Shown one piece after another: positions 15,183 through 22,749 of a DNA stretch of 64,000 bases. A program made the translations under genes and the position numbers. The notes beneath the pieces are model-generated. The model was not told the origin of the DNA, did no database searches, and saw nothing but the letters and a program-made list of their open reading frames with translations. This stretch comes from Streptomyces sp. AM 2-1-1 (lineage in GTDB: Bacteria > Actinomycetota > Actinomycetes > Streptomycetales > Streptomycetaceae), in the NCBI RefSeq assembly GCF_029167645.1, contig NZ_CP119147.1, forward strand, positions 5,722,501-5,786,500, read 5' to 3'. The first letter of the stretch is position 1; every line of letters starts with the position of its first letter.

Positions 15183-16517
15183 TCAGGCGGCGTTCTCTCC
15201 GGCCGGGCGAACCGGGCTGTCCGAGCGGATCCGCTGGGCCGGCCGAGCCGGCAGGGCGGCCGTCTCGTGGACGGAGCGGACCAGGGTGCGCAGTCCCTCG
15301 TCCAGTTCCTCGGGGGTGATGGTCAGCGGCGGCAGCAGCTTCACGACCTCGCTCCGCGGGCCCGAGGTCTCCACCAGCAGGCCGAGTTCGAAGGCCCGGG
15401 CGGTGACCGCCGAGGCGCGCGCCGGGTCGGCGAACTCCAGGCCCCACACCAGGCCCCGGCCCCGGAAGGAAGCGGTGGTCTCCTCGGCGCAGAGGGAGAG
15501 CAGGGTCCGCTCGACCTGCTCGCCGCGGGCCTTGGTCTGCTGCTCCATGTGGCCGTCGGCCCAGTAGGCGTCCAGGGCGGCGGCGGCGGTGACGAACGCC
15601 GGGTTGTTGCCCCGGAAGGTGCCGTTGTGCTCGCCCGGCTCCCAGATGTCCAGCTCCGGGGCGAAGAGGCAGAGCGACATGGGCAGTCCGTAGCCGCTGA
15701 TGGACTTCGACAGGGTGACGATGTCCGGGACGATGCCGGCCTCCTCGAAGGAGAAGAAGGCGCCCGTACGCCCGCAGCCCATCTGGATGTCGTCCACGAT
15801 CAACAGCATGTCCTGCCGGTGGCAGAGCTCCTGGAGCGCGCGCAGCCACTCGGCGCGGGCGACGTTGATGCCGCCCTCGCCCTGGACCGTCTCCACGATC
15901 ACCGCGGCGGGCTTGTTCAGACCGGAGCCCTGGTCCTCCAACAGCCTCTCGAACCAGAGGAAGTCGGGCACCTGGCCGTCGAAGTAGTTGTCGAACGGCA
16001 TCGGAGTGCCGTGCACCAGCGGGACCCCCGCACCGGCCCGCTTGAAGGCGTTGCCGGTCACGGCGAGCGAACCGAGCGACATCCCGTGGAAGGCGTTGGT
16101 GAAGGAGACCACGGACTCCCGGCCCTTCACCTTGCGCGCCAGCTTCAGCGCGGACTCGACGGCGTTGGTGCCGGTCGGGCCCGGGAACATCACCTTGTAC
16201 GGCAGGTCGCGCGGGCGCAGGATCACGTTGTCGAACGTTTCCAGGAAGGCGCGCTTCGCCGTCGTCGCCATGTCCAGCCCGTGGGTGATGCCGTCCCGCT
16301 CGATGTAGTCGAGCAACGCCCGTTTCAGCACCGGGTTGTTGTGGCCGTAGTTGAGTGAACCGGCGCCGGCGAAGAAGTCCAGGTAGGTGTGGCCGTCCTC
16401 GTCGGTCAGCCGGGCGCCGCGCGCGTGGTCGAACACGGCGGGCCAGCTCCGGCAGTAGCTCCGGACCTCGGACTCCAAGGTCTCGAAGACGCTCAGGGCG
16501 GGCGGGGTGATGGTCAC
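15183..16517 (-). CDS. ectB: diaminobutyrate-2-oxoglutarate transaminase
   Basis: EctB is a PLP-dependent class III (omega) aminotransferase that makes L-2,4-diaminobutyrate from aspartate-beta-semialdehyde with glutamate as amino donor, the first step towards ectoine. The 444-residue protein shows the phosphate-binding GPTGTNA loop (~114-120), the NAFHG segment, [11 protein letters not shown] (~242-252) and the Schiff-base lysine Lys271 in [10 protein letters not shown]. The start is GTG at 16517 with AGGAGAG about seven bases upstream. It is second in the ectABCD operon, 123 bases after ectA. Confidence 0.97.
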   Translation of the reverse strand: MTITPPALSVFETLESEVRSYCRSWPAVFDHARGARLTDEDGHTYLDFFAGAGSLNYGHNNPVLKRALLDYIERDGITHGLDMATTAKRAFLETFDNVILRPRDLPYKVMFPGPTGTNAVESALKLARKVKGRESVVSFTNAFHGMSLGSLAVTGNAFKRAGAGVPLVHGTPMPFDNYFDGQVPDFLWFERLLEDQGSGLNKPAAVIVETVQGEGGINVARAEWLRALQELCHRQDMLLIVDDIQMGCGRTGAFFSFEEAGIVPDIVTLSKSISGYGLPMSLCLFAPELDIWEPGEHNGTFRGNNPAFVTAAAALDAYWADGHMEQQTKARGEQVERTLLSLCAEETTASFRGRGLVWGLEFADPARASAVTARAFELGLLVETSGPRSEVVKLLPPLTITPEELDEGLRTLVRSVHETAALPARPAQRIRSDSPVRPAGENAA

Positions 16518-16640
16518 GACGGTCTCTCCTGAGGGGTGTTGAGCACGGGGGCCGGCGACGTGCCGCAGCCGCGCGCGTGCGGGGGATGGGGAGTGGATGC
16601 GGAATCGACGGGCGGGGCGGACCCGGTGGGTCCGCGGCCG

Positions 16641-17222
16641 TCAGCTGCCGAACGGGCCGATGCGGTACAGGACTTCCGGAAGATGCGTCTCCTCGGGGAA
16701 CAACTCCCCGCCGAAGAGCACCTCGCGCTCCAGCCCCGCGCCGTGCCGCTCGGCGTACGAGGTGAACAGCCGGTTCGACGCGGTGTTGTCGGGCGTGACG
16801 GTCGTCTCCACCGCCACCAGCCCCTGTTCCGCGGCGACCCGTTCGGTCAGCGCGTCCAGCAGCGTGGCGGCGAGCCCGCGGCCCCGGTACGCGTCGTCGA
16901 CCGCGACCTGCCACACGACGAGCGTCCGCGGGCGGTCCGGGCGGACGTAACCGGTCACGAAGGCGACCGGCCCGCCCTCCTCGTCGCGGGCGACCACGGA
17001 GGTCGCGGCGAAGTCACGGCACCAGAGCAGGTAGCTGTACGAGGAGTTGAGGTCGAGGACCTCGGAGTCGCGGGCGATGCGCCACAGCGCGGCCCCGTCC
17101 TCCACCCGCGGCGCGTCCACGGTGAGGAACGCGCTCCCCGGGTGCGGCGCACGGGGGGCCTGAGGTCGGGCTTCCTGGGATTCGATTCGGGCACGGGCAA
17201 GGTCTGCTGGTGCGGCGCTCAT
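16641..17222 (-). CDS. ectA: diaminobutyrate N-gamma-acetyltransferase
   Basis: EctA is a GNAT-family enzyme that acetylates L-2,4-diaminobutyrate with acetyl-CoA. The family-specific stretch LDLNSSYSYLLWCRDFAATS and the acetyl-CoA loop YRGRGLAATLLDAL are present, and WQVAVDD precedes the loop as in other EctA proteins. I chose ATG 17222 (193 residues), which gives a start like that of other Streptomyces EctA proteins. An in-frame GTG at 17258 also exists but has no better ribosome site. No Shine-Dalgarno precedes 17222, whereas a -10-like TAAATT ends seven bases before it, so the mRNA may be leaderless. First gene of ectABCD. Confidence 0.95.
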   Translation of the reverse strand: MSAAPADLARARIESQEARPQAPRAPHPGSAFLTVDAPRVEDGAALWRIARDSEVLDLNSSYSYLLWCRDFAATSVVARDEEGGPVAFVTGYVRPDRPRTLVVWQVAVDDAYRGRGLAATLLDALTERVAAEQGLVAVETTVTPDNTASNRLFTSYAERHGAGLEREVLFGGELFPEETHLPEVLYRIGPFGS

Positions 17223-17229
17223 GCAAAGG

Positions 17230-17235
17230 AATTTA
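17230..17235 (-). promoter_or_regulatory. putative -10 element of leaderless ectABCD promoter
   Basis: Read on the minus strand, TAAATT (fits TANNNT) is followed by 7 bases and then the ectA ATG, which would put the transcription start at or next to the start codon. No clear -35 is visible. About 60-85 bp upstream of the ATG, an imperfect dyad (CCACTCG at 17284-17290, CGAGTGG at 17301-17307) could be a regulator site. Confidence 0.4.
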
Positions 17236-17481
17236 CCCAGCAGATTGCAGAATTGCACCAGTGAAAAGGGTTGGGTGGTGACGCCACTCGTGTTATCACG
17301 CGAGTGGGAGAAGCACTGATCCTCAGGTGCTTTGGGGTGTTTTCATCGTCATTGATCCGACATAACGCCCGCCCGTGTGGAGTCCGTCACAGCTCCGTAA
17401 CGTCTTCGCCGGGCGGATTTCCGCCCCTCCGGCGCCTTGCTGAATGGCGCGTTTACCCACGGGGAACCCGGGCAGAAGAAT

Positions 17482-17515
17482 GCGGGGAGCTGCTTATCGA
17501 TAAGCAGCTCCCCGC
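17482..17515. terminator. 34-bp perfect palindrome
   Basis: Two 17-bp arms (17482-17498 and 17499-17515) form a perfect palindrome with no spacer, centred on ATCGAT. It lies 54 bp past the stop of the minus-strand aminotransferase gene and ~260 bp upstream of ectA, so a transcription terminator insulating ectA is the simplest reading. The remaining 17223-17568 stretch holds only the ectA promoter region. Confidence 0.65.
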
Positions 17516-17568
17516 CTTTATGCAATTCGTCCCTCACGGGGCGCCGGACATGCACGGCGCCCCCTGTC

Positions 17569-18675
17569 TCACGCGCTCGGCCAGGTTTCCTGGACGGCCT
17601 CGCGGGCAGCTTCCAGATCGACCGGCCGACCGGTGCCGGCCAGCGCGGACCCGAGCGCCGCGAGGGAGGCGAGAACAGCTCCGCGCGTGGCGTCCACTCC
17701 GTAGTGGTTGACCCGGATCATCTCCCGGGACAGCGCCCCGCCGCCCGCGATCAGCGGCAGCGAGGGCTCCGCGAGGAGTGCCCGCGCCACCAGCGCGGAG
17801 GCGTCCACACCCTCCGGGACCCGCAGCGTCGTGGCGACCGGCGCGGCGTCGCGTGCCTCGTGGACGTACGGGGTCAGCCCGCCGCCCAGCGCGAGCGCGC
17901 CCGCCCGGGTGGCGGCCGCAGCAGCGGCGTGACGCGCCATGAGGGCCTCCAGGCCCTCCGACTCGATGCGCTCCACGCACGCCTCCAGCGCCAGCATCTC
18001 CAGCTGTGCCGGTGCGTGCAGCAGCGCCTTGCGGCCCCCGTCGATCCAGCGCTGCTTCCAGTCCAGCAGGGAGAGGTAGGAGTGGCGCGGAGCCTGCGGG
18101 TTGCCGGCCATCCGCTCCCAGGCGCGCCCGCTGACCGAGACCGCCGAGACACCCGCCGGGCCGCCCATCGCCTTCTGCGCGCCGATCACGCACAGGTCCA
18201 CACCCCACGCGTCCGGCAGCAGCGGCTCGGCGCCCACCGAGGCGACCGCGTCCAGCATGAAGAGCGCGCCGTGGGCCCGGACCACCTCACCGATCTCCGC
18301 GACCGGGTTGGTGTTCCCGGTCGCCGCCTCGGCGTGCACCAGGGAGACGAAGTCGATCTCCGGGTGCTCGGCCAGGGCCGCGGCGACCTGCTCGGCGGTG
18401 ACGGCCGTGTGGAACGGCACCGCGAGGTCGACGACCTCGGCGCCGCAGTCCCGCAGCCAGTTCCCGAAGGTTTGCCCGTACGGGCCGGTGACGACGTTGA
18501 GCGCGGTCGTGCCGGGCCGGGCGGCGCCCCGGATACAGCCCTCCAGGGGCAGCAGCGCCTCGCCCTGCGTGATGACCACGTCCTGCTCGGTGGCGAGGAG
18601 ACCGGCCACCCGCTTCTCGATGGCCGCGAAGTGCGCGGCGGTGAGCGGGGCAAGGTCGAGGAAGGGGTGCGTCAC
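17569..18675 (-). CDS. class V (PLP) aminotransferase, alanine/serine-glyoxylate family
   Basis: This 368-residue fold-type I PLP enzyme is related to alanine-glyoxylate, serine-glyoxylate and pyridoxamine-pyruvate aminotransferases. Visible marks are HAEAATGNTNP in the substrate loop, FMLDAVASVGAEPL with the Asp that contacts the PLP ring nitrogen, and the Schiff-base lysine in IGAQKAMGGPAG. The C-terminal MIRVNHYGVDA segment is also typical of the subgroup. I prefer the GTG at 18675 (MTHPFLDL), which has GGAGAGAG nearby, to the ATG at 18705, which has none. It stands alone, divergent from the amidohydrolase gene. Its amino acceptor cannot be told by eye. Confidence 0.88.
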   Translation of the reverse strand: MTHPFLDLAPLTAAHFAAIEKRVAGLLATEQDVVITQGEALLPLEGCIRGAARPGTTALNVVTGPYGQTFGNWLRDCGAEVVDLAVPFHTAVTAEQVAAALAEHPEIDFVSLVHAEAATGNTNPVAEIGEVVRAHGALFMLDAVASVGAEPLLPDAWGVDLCVIGAQKAMGGPAGVSAVSVSGRAWERMAGNPQAPRHSYLSLLDWKQRWIDGGRKALLHAPAQLEMLALEACVERIESEGLEALMARHAAAAAATRAGALALGGGLTPYVHEARDAAPVATTLRVPEGVDASALVARALLAEPSLPLIAGGGALSREMIRVNHYGVDATRGAVLASLAALGSALAGTGRPVDLEAAREAVQETWPSA

Positions 18676-18757
18676 GGTGGGGCTCTCTCCGGTTCGGTCA
18701 GCCATTCTGCGGGACTCTGTACGAACAGCGCCCGGTCCGAGAGTACCGACCGCCTCG

Positions 18758-18763
18758 TACAGT
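18758..18763 (+). promoter_or_regulatory. putative -10 element of a leaderless amidohydrolase transcript
   Basis: TACAGT matches TANNNT and ends seven bases before ATG 18771. No Shine-Dalgarno sequence lies in between. The -35 region is not recognisable. Confidence 0.35.
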
Positions 18764-18770
18764 GCCGCAC

Positions 18771-19898
18771 ATGAGCGATCACAACGATCACCGCGACCGC
18801 CACGGCCACGAAGAGCGCGTGCTGCGGGTGAGGGGACGGGTGCTCGTCGGCCCGGACGAGGTACGCGACGAACTCTGGTCCGTGGACGGCCGGATCGCCT
18901 GGGAACGGCCCCCGGGCGCGGACCGCGCGGACACCCTGGAGGGATGGGCCCTGCCCGGACTGGTCGACGCGCACTGCCACGTCGGCCTCGACCGCCACGG
19001 CCCCGTCGACGCGGCCACCACGGAGCGGCAGGCGCTCACCGACCGGGAGGCTGGCGCCCTGCTGCTCCGGGACGCCGGATCGCCCTCCGACACCCGCTGG
19101 ACCGACGACCGGGACGACCTCCCGAAGATCATCAGAGCCGGCCGCCACATCGCGAGGACCCGCCGCTACATCCGCGACTACGCCCACGAGATCGAACCCG
19201 GCGACCTCGTCGCCCATGTGGCGCGCGAAGCCCGGCGCGGTGACGGCTGGGTCAAGCTGGTCGGCGACTGGATCGACCGGGAGGTGGGAGACCTCACCCC
19301 CTGCTGGCCGCGCGGGGAGGTGGAGGCCGCGATCGCCGAGGCGCACCGGCTCGGTGCCCGGGTCACCGCCCACTGCTTCGCCGAGGACTCGCTGCGCGAT
19401 CTGGTGGAGGCCGGCATCGACTGCGTCGAGCACGCCACGGGCCTCACCGAGGAGACCATTCCGCTCTTCGCCGAACGCGGGGTCGCGATCGTGCCGACCC
19501 TCGTCAACATCGCCACCTTCCCGAACCTCGCGGACGGCGGCGAGGCCAAGTTCCCCCGCTGGTCCGCACATCTGCGCCGGCTCCACGCACGCCGCTACGA
19601 CACCGTGCGTGCCGCCCACGACGCGGGCATCGAGGTCTTCGTCGGTACGGACGCCGGCGGCTCGCTCGCCCACGGCCTGGTGGCCGCCGAGGTCGCCGAG
19701 CTGGTCAAGGCCGGTATCCCGCCCCTGGACGCGCTCTCCGCGACCACCTGGGGAGCGAGGCGCTGGCTGGGCCGCCCCGCCCTGGAGGAGGGCGCCCCGG
19801 CCGACCTGGTCGTGTACGACGAGGACCCGCGCGCCGACGTACGCGTCCTGGCGGCGCCCCGCCACGTGGTGCTGAACGGCCGGGTGGTGGGCGGCTGA
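18771..19898 (+). CDS. metal-dependent amidohydrolase
   Basis: This 375-residue amidohydrolase-superfamily protein has a (beta/alpha)8 barrel. The metal-binding motif DAHCHVGLD is at ~62-70, a possible carboxylated lysine lies in WVKLVGDW, metal-binding histidines lie in TAHCF and VEHATG, and the catalytic aspartate is in FVGTDAGGS. The C-terminal GAPADLVVYDEDPR closes the composite beta domain usual for imidazolonepropionase/dipeptidase-like members. Substrate cannot be predicted from these motifs. ATG 18771 was chosen over an in-frame GTG at 18762. No ribosome site is visible, but a TACAGT box precedes the ATG. It converges on cobC. Confidence 0.85.
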   Translation: MSDHNDHRDRHGHEERVLRVRGRVLVGPDEVRDELWSVDGRIAWERPPGADRADTLEGWALPGLVDAHCHVGLDRHGPVDAATTERQALTDREAGALLLRDAGSPSDTRWTDDRDDLPKIIRAGRHIARTRRYIRDYAHEIEPGDLVAHVAREARRGDGWVKLVGDWIDREVGDLTPCWPRGEVEAAIAEAHRLGARVTAHCFAEDSLRDLVEAGIDCVEHATGLTEETIPLFAERGVAIVPTLVNIATFPNLADGGEAKFPRWSAHLRRLHARRYDTVRAAHDAGIEVFVGTDAGGSLAHGLVAAEVAELVKAGIPPLDALSATTWGARRWLGRPALEEGAPADLVVYDEDPRADVRVLAAPRHVVLNGRVVGG

Positions 19899-19970
19899 CC
19901 GCACCGTCCGGCCGACCGCAGCGGCCGGCCGATCCCAGCAGCCGGCCGATCGCAGCAGTCGGCTGACGCA

Positions 19971-20005
19971 CCCCGGTCAGCGCGCCGGATGTCCGCTGAC
20001 CGGGG
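19971..20005. terminator. 12-bp hairpin, probable bidirectional terminator
   Basis: Arms CCCCGGTCAGCG (19971-19982) and CGCTGACCGGGG (19994-20005) enclose an 11-base loop between the convergent amidohydrolase and cobC genes. Confidence 0.6.
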
Positions 20006-20175
20006 CGGGCGGGAAGACCTCCTTCCCTGCGGCCCCGCCCCCCAGCGCCTCTCCCGGGTCGTCCGCCCGGTCGACTGGCCCCGGGCACCCGGCCGGTCCG
20101 CGCCCCGGCCGGGTGCCGGAACCAGGGCCGTACGGGCGGCCGCACGAGCTCCCCGGGCGGCCGGGCGAACCGGGA

Positions 20176-20247
20176 CGCCACCAGCGACCCGGGCGGCATC
20201 AGCGGCCCGGGCGGCATCAGCGCCTCGGGCGCCACCAGCGACCCGGC
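20176..20247. repeat. four tandem 18-bp repeats
   Basis: Consecutive 18-bp units begin at 20176, 20194, 20212 and 20230, with consensus CGSCAYCAGCGRCCCGGG. Units 1 and 4 are nearly identical, as are 2 and 3. There are no spacers, so this is a minisatellite and not a CRISPR. It lies just downstream of the cobC stop. Confidence 0.8.
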
Positions 20248-20269
20248 CCGCCCGTAGCGCCCTCCCGCC

Positions 20270-21859
20270 TCACCCCACCGGTCTCCCGGACCCCACCGGC
20301 AGCGCCTGGAGCGCCAGGTCCAGCGCCTGGAGGAAGCGGTTGGTGGTCACCCGGTCCCGGACCGCGAGCCGCAGCCACTCGGGCCCGAGCCCGGGGAAGG
20401 TGTCCCCGCGCCGGGCGGCGAACCCCAGGGAGCGCAGCCCTTCCCGCAGCTCGGCCGCGCCCGCCAGCCGGATCAGCACGAACGGCCCCTCGGCCGGGGC
20501 CACCACCTCGATCTCGCCGAACTCCTCGATGCCCGCGAGGAGATGGGCCCGGTCCACCGCGATGTGCTCCGCCGCGCAGGCGGCCTCCGCCAGGGCCCGG
20601 GGCTCCATGCACGCCTCGGCGGCGGCCAGGGCGGGCGACGACACCGGCCACAGCGGCTGCGCCTCCTCCAGCAGGGCGATCACGGCCGGCTCGGCCAGTA
20701 CGTAGCCGATCCGCAGCCCCGCCAGCCCCCACGTCTTGGTGAGGCTGCGCAGCACGACGAGGCCGGGGACGTCCGTACGCCCGCAGAGCGCCTCGCGCTC
20801 CCCGGGCACCGCGTCCATGAACGCCTCGTCCACCACGAGGGTCCGCCCCGGTCTCGCCAGCGCTTCGAGCACACCTGCGGGGTGCAGCACGGACGTCGGG
20901 TTGGTCGGATTGCCGACGATCACCAGATCGGCGTCCTCCGGCACGGCCGCCGGGTCGAGGCGGAAGCCGTCCTCCGCCCGCAGGACCACCCGCCGCACCT
21001 CGTGCCCCGCCGCGCGCAGCGCGGCCTCCGGTTCCGTGAACTGCGGGTGCACCACGACCGGCCGCCGGGCCGGCAGCGCCCGGGCGAGGAGCACGAACGC
21101 CTCGGCGGCCCCGGCGGTGAGCAGCACCCGGTCCGTCGGAAGTCCGTGCCGGGCGGCGACCGCGGCCCGCGCCGTGCGGCCGTCCGGGTAGGCGGCGAGC
21201 CCGCCGAGGGAAGCCGCTATGCGTTCCCGCAGCCAGTGCGGAGGGGTGTTCGTCCGGACGTTCACGGCGAGATCGGTCAGATGCCGGCCCCGTACCTCCA
21301 CGTCGCCGTGGTGACGCAGGTCGGGCCCGCCGCTCTCGATGTACCGCGTGGGGGGAGTCATGGCAGCCATGGTGGTGGGCGCGGCGCCGTCCGTCACCGG
21401 CCCGGCGGAAGATTCCGCTGCCGGAAGAACCGTGCGTACCCCGCTCCGACGGGCCACCGCGCAGGTCGCCCGCGCCGACTTCGTCTTCGGCACGACCAGT
21501 TCGTCCGCCGCGCAGAGCGCCGCCGCCTCCGCCACCGACGGCGTGCCCACCACCGCGCCGACCTCCGCGGAGGGACCCGGCACCGGCACCCGGATCAGTT
21601 CCGCCACCGGCCGGCCGCGCAGCGGCACCCCCAGCCGCGCCGCCGCCGCCACGATGCCGGGCTCCGCCGTCTTCGCCTCCACGGTGGCCAGCTCGACCAC
21701 GTCGGAGACGGCAAGCCCCGCCGTCCGCAACACCTGTTCGATCAACGCGGACACCTCCTCCGCGGGCACGCCCCGGCGGGCGCCGACGCCGACGACGAGC
21801 GCCGCACCGGCGGGCGGCGCGGCGGAGGGGTCCGGGGACCCTGCGGCTGTGGTCGTCAC
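20270..21859 (-). CDS. cobC: CobC-type PLP decarboxylase fused to CbiG C-terminal domain
   Basis: This 529-residue fusion starts with ~150 residues like the C-terminal domain of cobalamin protein CbiG/CobE (VVGVGARRGV near the start, then AEVGAVVG, ALCAADELVVPK). After a short linker comes an aminotransferase-fold CobC/CobD-type domain, which in the family makes the aminopropanol-phosphate arm of cobalamin from threonine phosphate. Marks are LAAYPDGRTAR, NPTNPTS, VVDEAFMD and the PLP lysine in SLTKTWGLAGLRIGY. The layout matches the actinobacterial Rv2231c-type CobC. I chose GTG 21859, with AAAGGAC seven bases upstream. It shares a ~110-bp divergent region with the ZIP transporter and is separated by it from the main cobalamin operon. 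Confidence 0.88.
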   Translation of the reverse strand: MTTTAAGSPDPSAAPPAGAALVVGVGARRGVPAEEVSALIEQVLRTAGLAVSDVVELATVEAKTAEPGIVAAAARLGVPLRGRPVAELIRVPVPGPSAEVGAVVGTPSVAEAAALCAADELVVPKTKSARATCAVARRSGVRTVLPAAESSAGPVTDGAAPTTMAAMTPPTRYIESGGPDLRHHGDVEVRGRHLTDLAVNVRTNTPPHWLRERIAASLGGLAAYPDGRTARAAVAARHGLPTDRVLLTAGAAEAFVLLARALPARRPVVVHPQFTEPEAALRAAGHEVRRVVLRAEDGFRLDPAAVPEDADLVIVGNPTNPTSVLHPAGVLEALARPGRTLVVDEAFMDAVPGEREALCGRTDVPGLVVLRSLTKTWGLAGLRIGYVLAEPAVIALLEEAQPLWPVSSPALAAAEACMEPRALAEAACAAEHIAVDRAHLLAGIEEFGEIEVVAPAEGPFVLIRLAGAAELREGLRSLGFAARRGDTFPGLGPEWLRLAVRDRVTTNRFLQALDLALQALPVGSGRPVG

Positions 21860-21969
21860 GGGAAGTCCTTTCGTACGGGCCGTCCGCGCCGGGTTTTCCG
21901 GACACCGGCGGGACGGGTGGCGCTCCTGCGGAGATGCGGGCATCGGGGCCGATCGGCTAGCAAGGGCCC

Positions 21970-22692
21970 ATGGCGGTGTTCGTCGCGCTCGGCGCGTTCC
22001 TGATGACTCTGGCCGGCGGCTGGGTCGCGCAACGCGTCACCGACCGCCGGCACCTGGTGCTCGGCTTCGCCGGCGGACTGATGCTCGGCGTGGTCGGCCT
22101 CGACCTCCTGCCGGAGGCGATCGATGCGGCGGGGCGGACGGTGGCGGGGGTGCCCGCCGCCCTGCTGTTGTTCGTGGGAGGGTTCCTGGTGGCCCATCTG
22201 GTGGAGCGTCTGCTCGCCGTACGCCAAGCGGCACACGGGGCGGGTGAGGAACGCGTGCCCCAGGTGGGGCTGACGGCGGCGGCGGCGATGGTGGGCCACA
22301 GCCTGATGGACGGGGTCGCGCTCGGCGCCGCCTTCCAAGTCGGCGCCGGGATGGGGGCCGCCGTCGCACTCGCCGTCATCACCCACGACTTCGCCGACGG
22401 ATTCAACACCTACACCCTTACCAGTCTCTACGGGAACAATCGCCGCAAGGCGTTCTTCATGCTCTTCGCGGACGCTATCGCCCCGATCGTGGGCGCGGCG
22501 ACCACCCTCGTGTTCACTCTTCCGGAGGAACTGCTCGGCGCCTATCTCGGATTCTTCAGCGGGGCGCTCCTCTACCTCGCCGCCGCCGAGATCCTGCCCG
22601 AGGCCCACCACGACCACCCGGCCCGCTCCACCGTGCTCTGCACCGTCGCCGGGGTCGGCTTCATCTGGCTGGTCGTCGGCATCGCCGACTGA
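21970..22692 (+). CDS. ZIP-family metal permease
   Basis: This 240-residue membrane protein has about seven to eight hydrophobic segments. The metal-site motifs of ZIP transporters are GHSLMDGVALG in the fourth helix and THDFADGFN in the fifth. ZIP proteins usually import Zn(II), Fe(II), Mn(II) or Co(II). Here the gene sits alone on the plus strand between cobC and cobB, so cobalt supply for cobalamin is an attractive but unproven idea. The loop between helices 3 and 4 is short and lacks a long His-rich tract. ATG 21970 has no clear ribosome site, though AAGGG is close by. Confidence 0.85.
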   Translation: MAVFVALGAFLMTLAGGWVAQRVTDRRHLVLGFAGGLMLGVVGLDLLPEAIDAAGRTVAGVPAALLLFVGGFLVAHLVERLLAVRQAAHGAGEERVPQVGLTAAAAMVGHSLMDGVALGAAFQVGAGMGAAVALAVITHDFADGFNTYTLTSLYGNNRRKAFFMLFADAIAPIVGAATTLVFTLPEELLGAYLGFFSGALLYLAAAEILPEAHHDHPARSTVLCTVAGVGFIWLVVGIAD

Positions 22693-22749
22693 GCGGGGGG
22701 CGCCGCCCCTTCCGGCAGCCGCGCCCGCACCGGGCGGCGGGACCACCCC

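Larger units (their letters stand above)
19899..20269. other. gene-free stretch between convergent genes
   Basis: This 371-bp stretch has no convincing gene. It holds three loose copies of a GCCGGCCGATC-CAGCAG type unit (19920-19965), the hairpin at 19971-20005 and four 18-bp tandem repeats at 20176-20247. The rest is unremarkable GC-rich sequence. Confidence 0.6.

Noticed and set aside
15088..16914. A 608-codon minus-strand frame overlapping ectB and ectA
   Set aside because: It is an off-frame shadow of ectB; the ectB and ectA frames carry complete family motifs.
19705..20235. Minus-strand frame of 176 codons behind cobC
   Set aside because: Arg/Pro/Gly-rich, includes the tandem repeats and runs over the amidohydrolase gene; no motif or ribosome site.
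20176..20247. Possible CRISPR array
   Set aside because: The 18-bp units are directly adjacent with no unique spacers and there are no cas genes.
21957..21972. Leaderless start for the ZIP gene (TAGCAA-GGGCCC-ATG, like the ABC-F leader)
   Set aside because: TAGCAA lacks the final T of TANNNT, so the resemblance to the ABC-F leader promoter may be chance.
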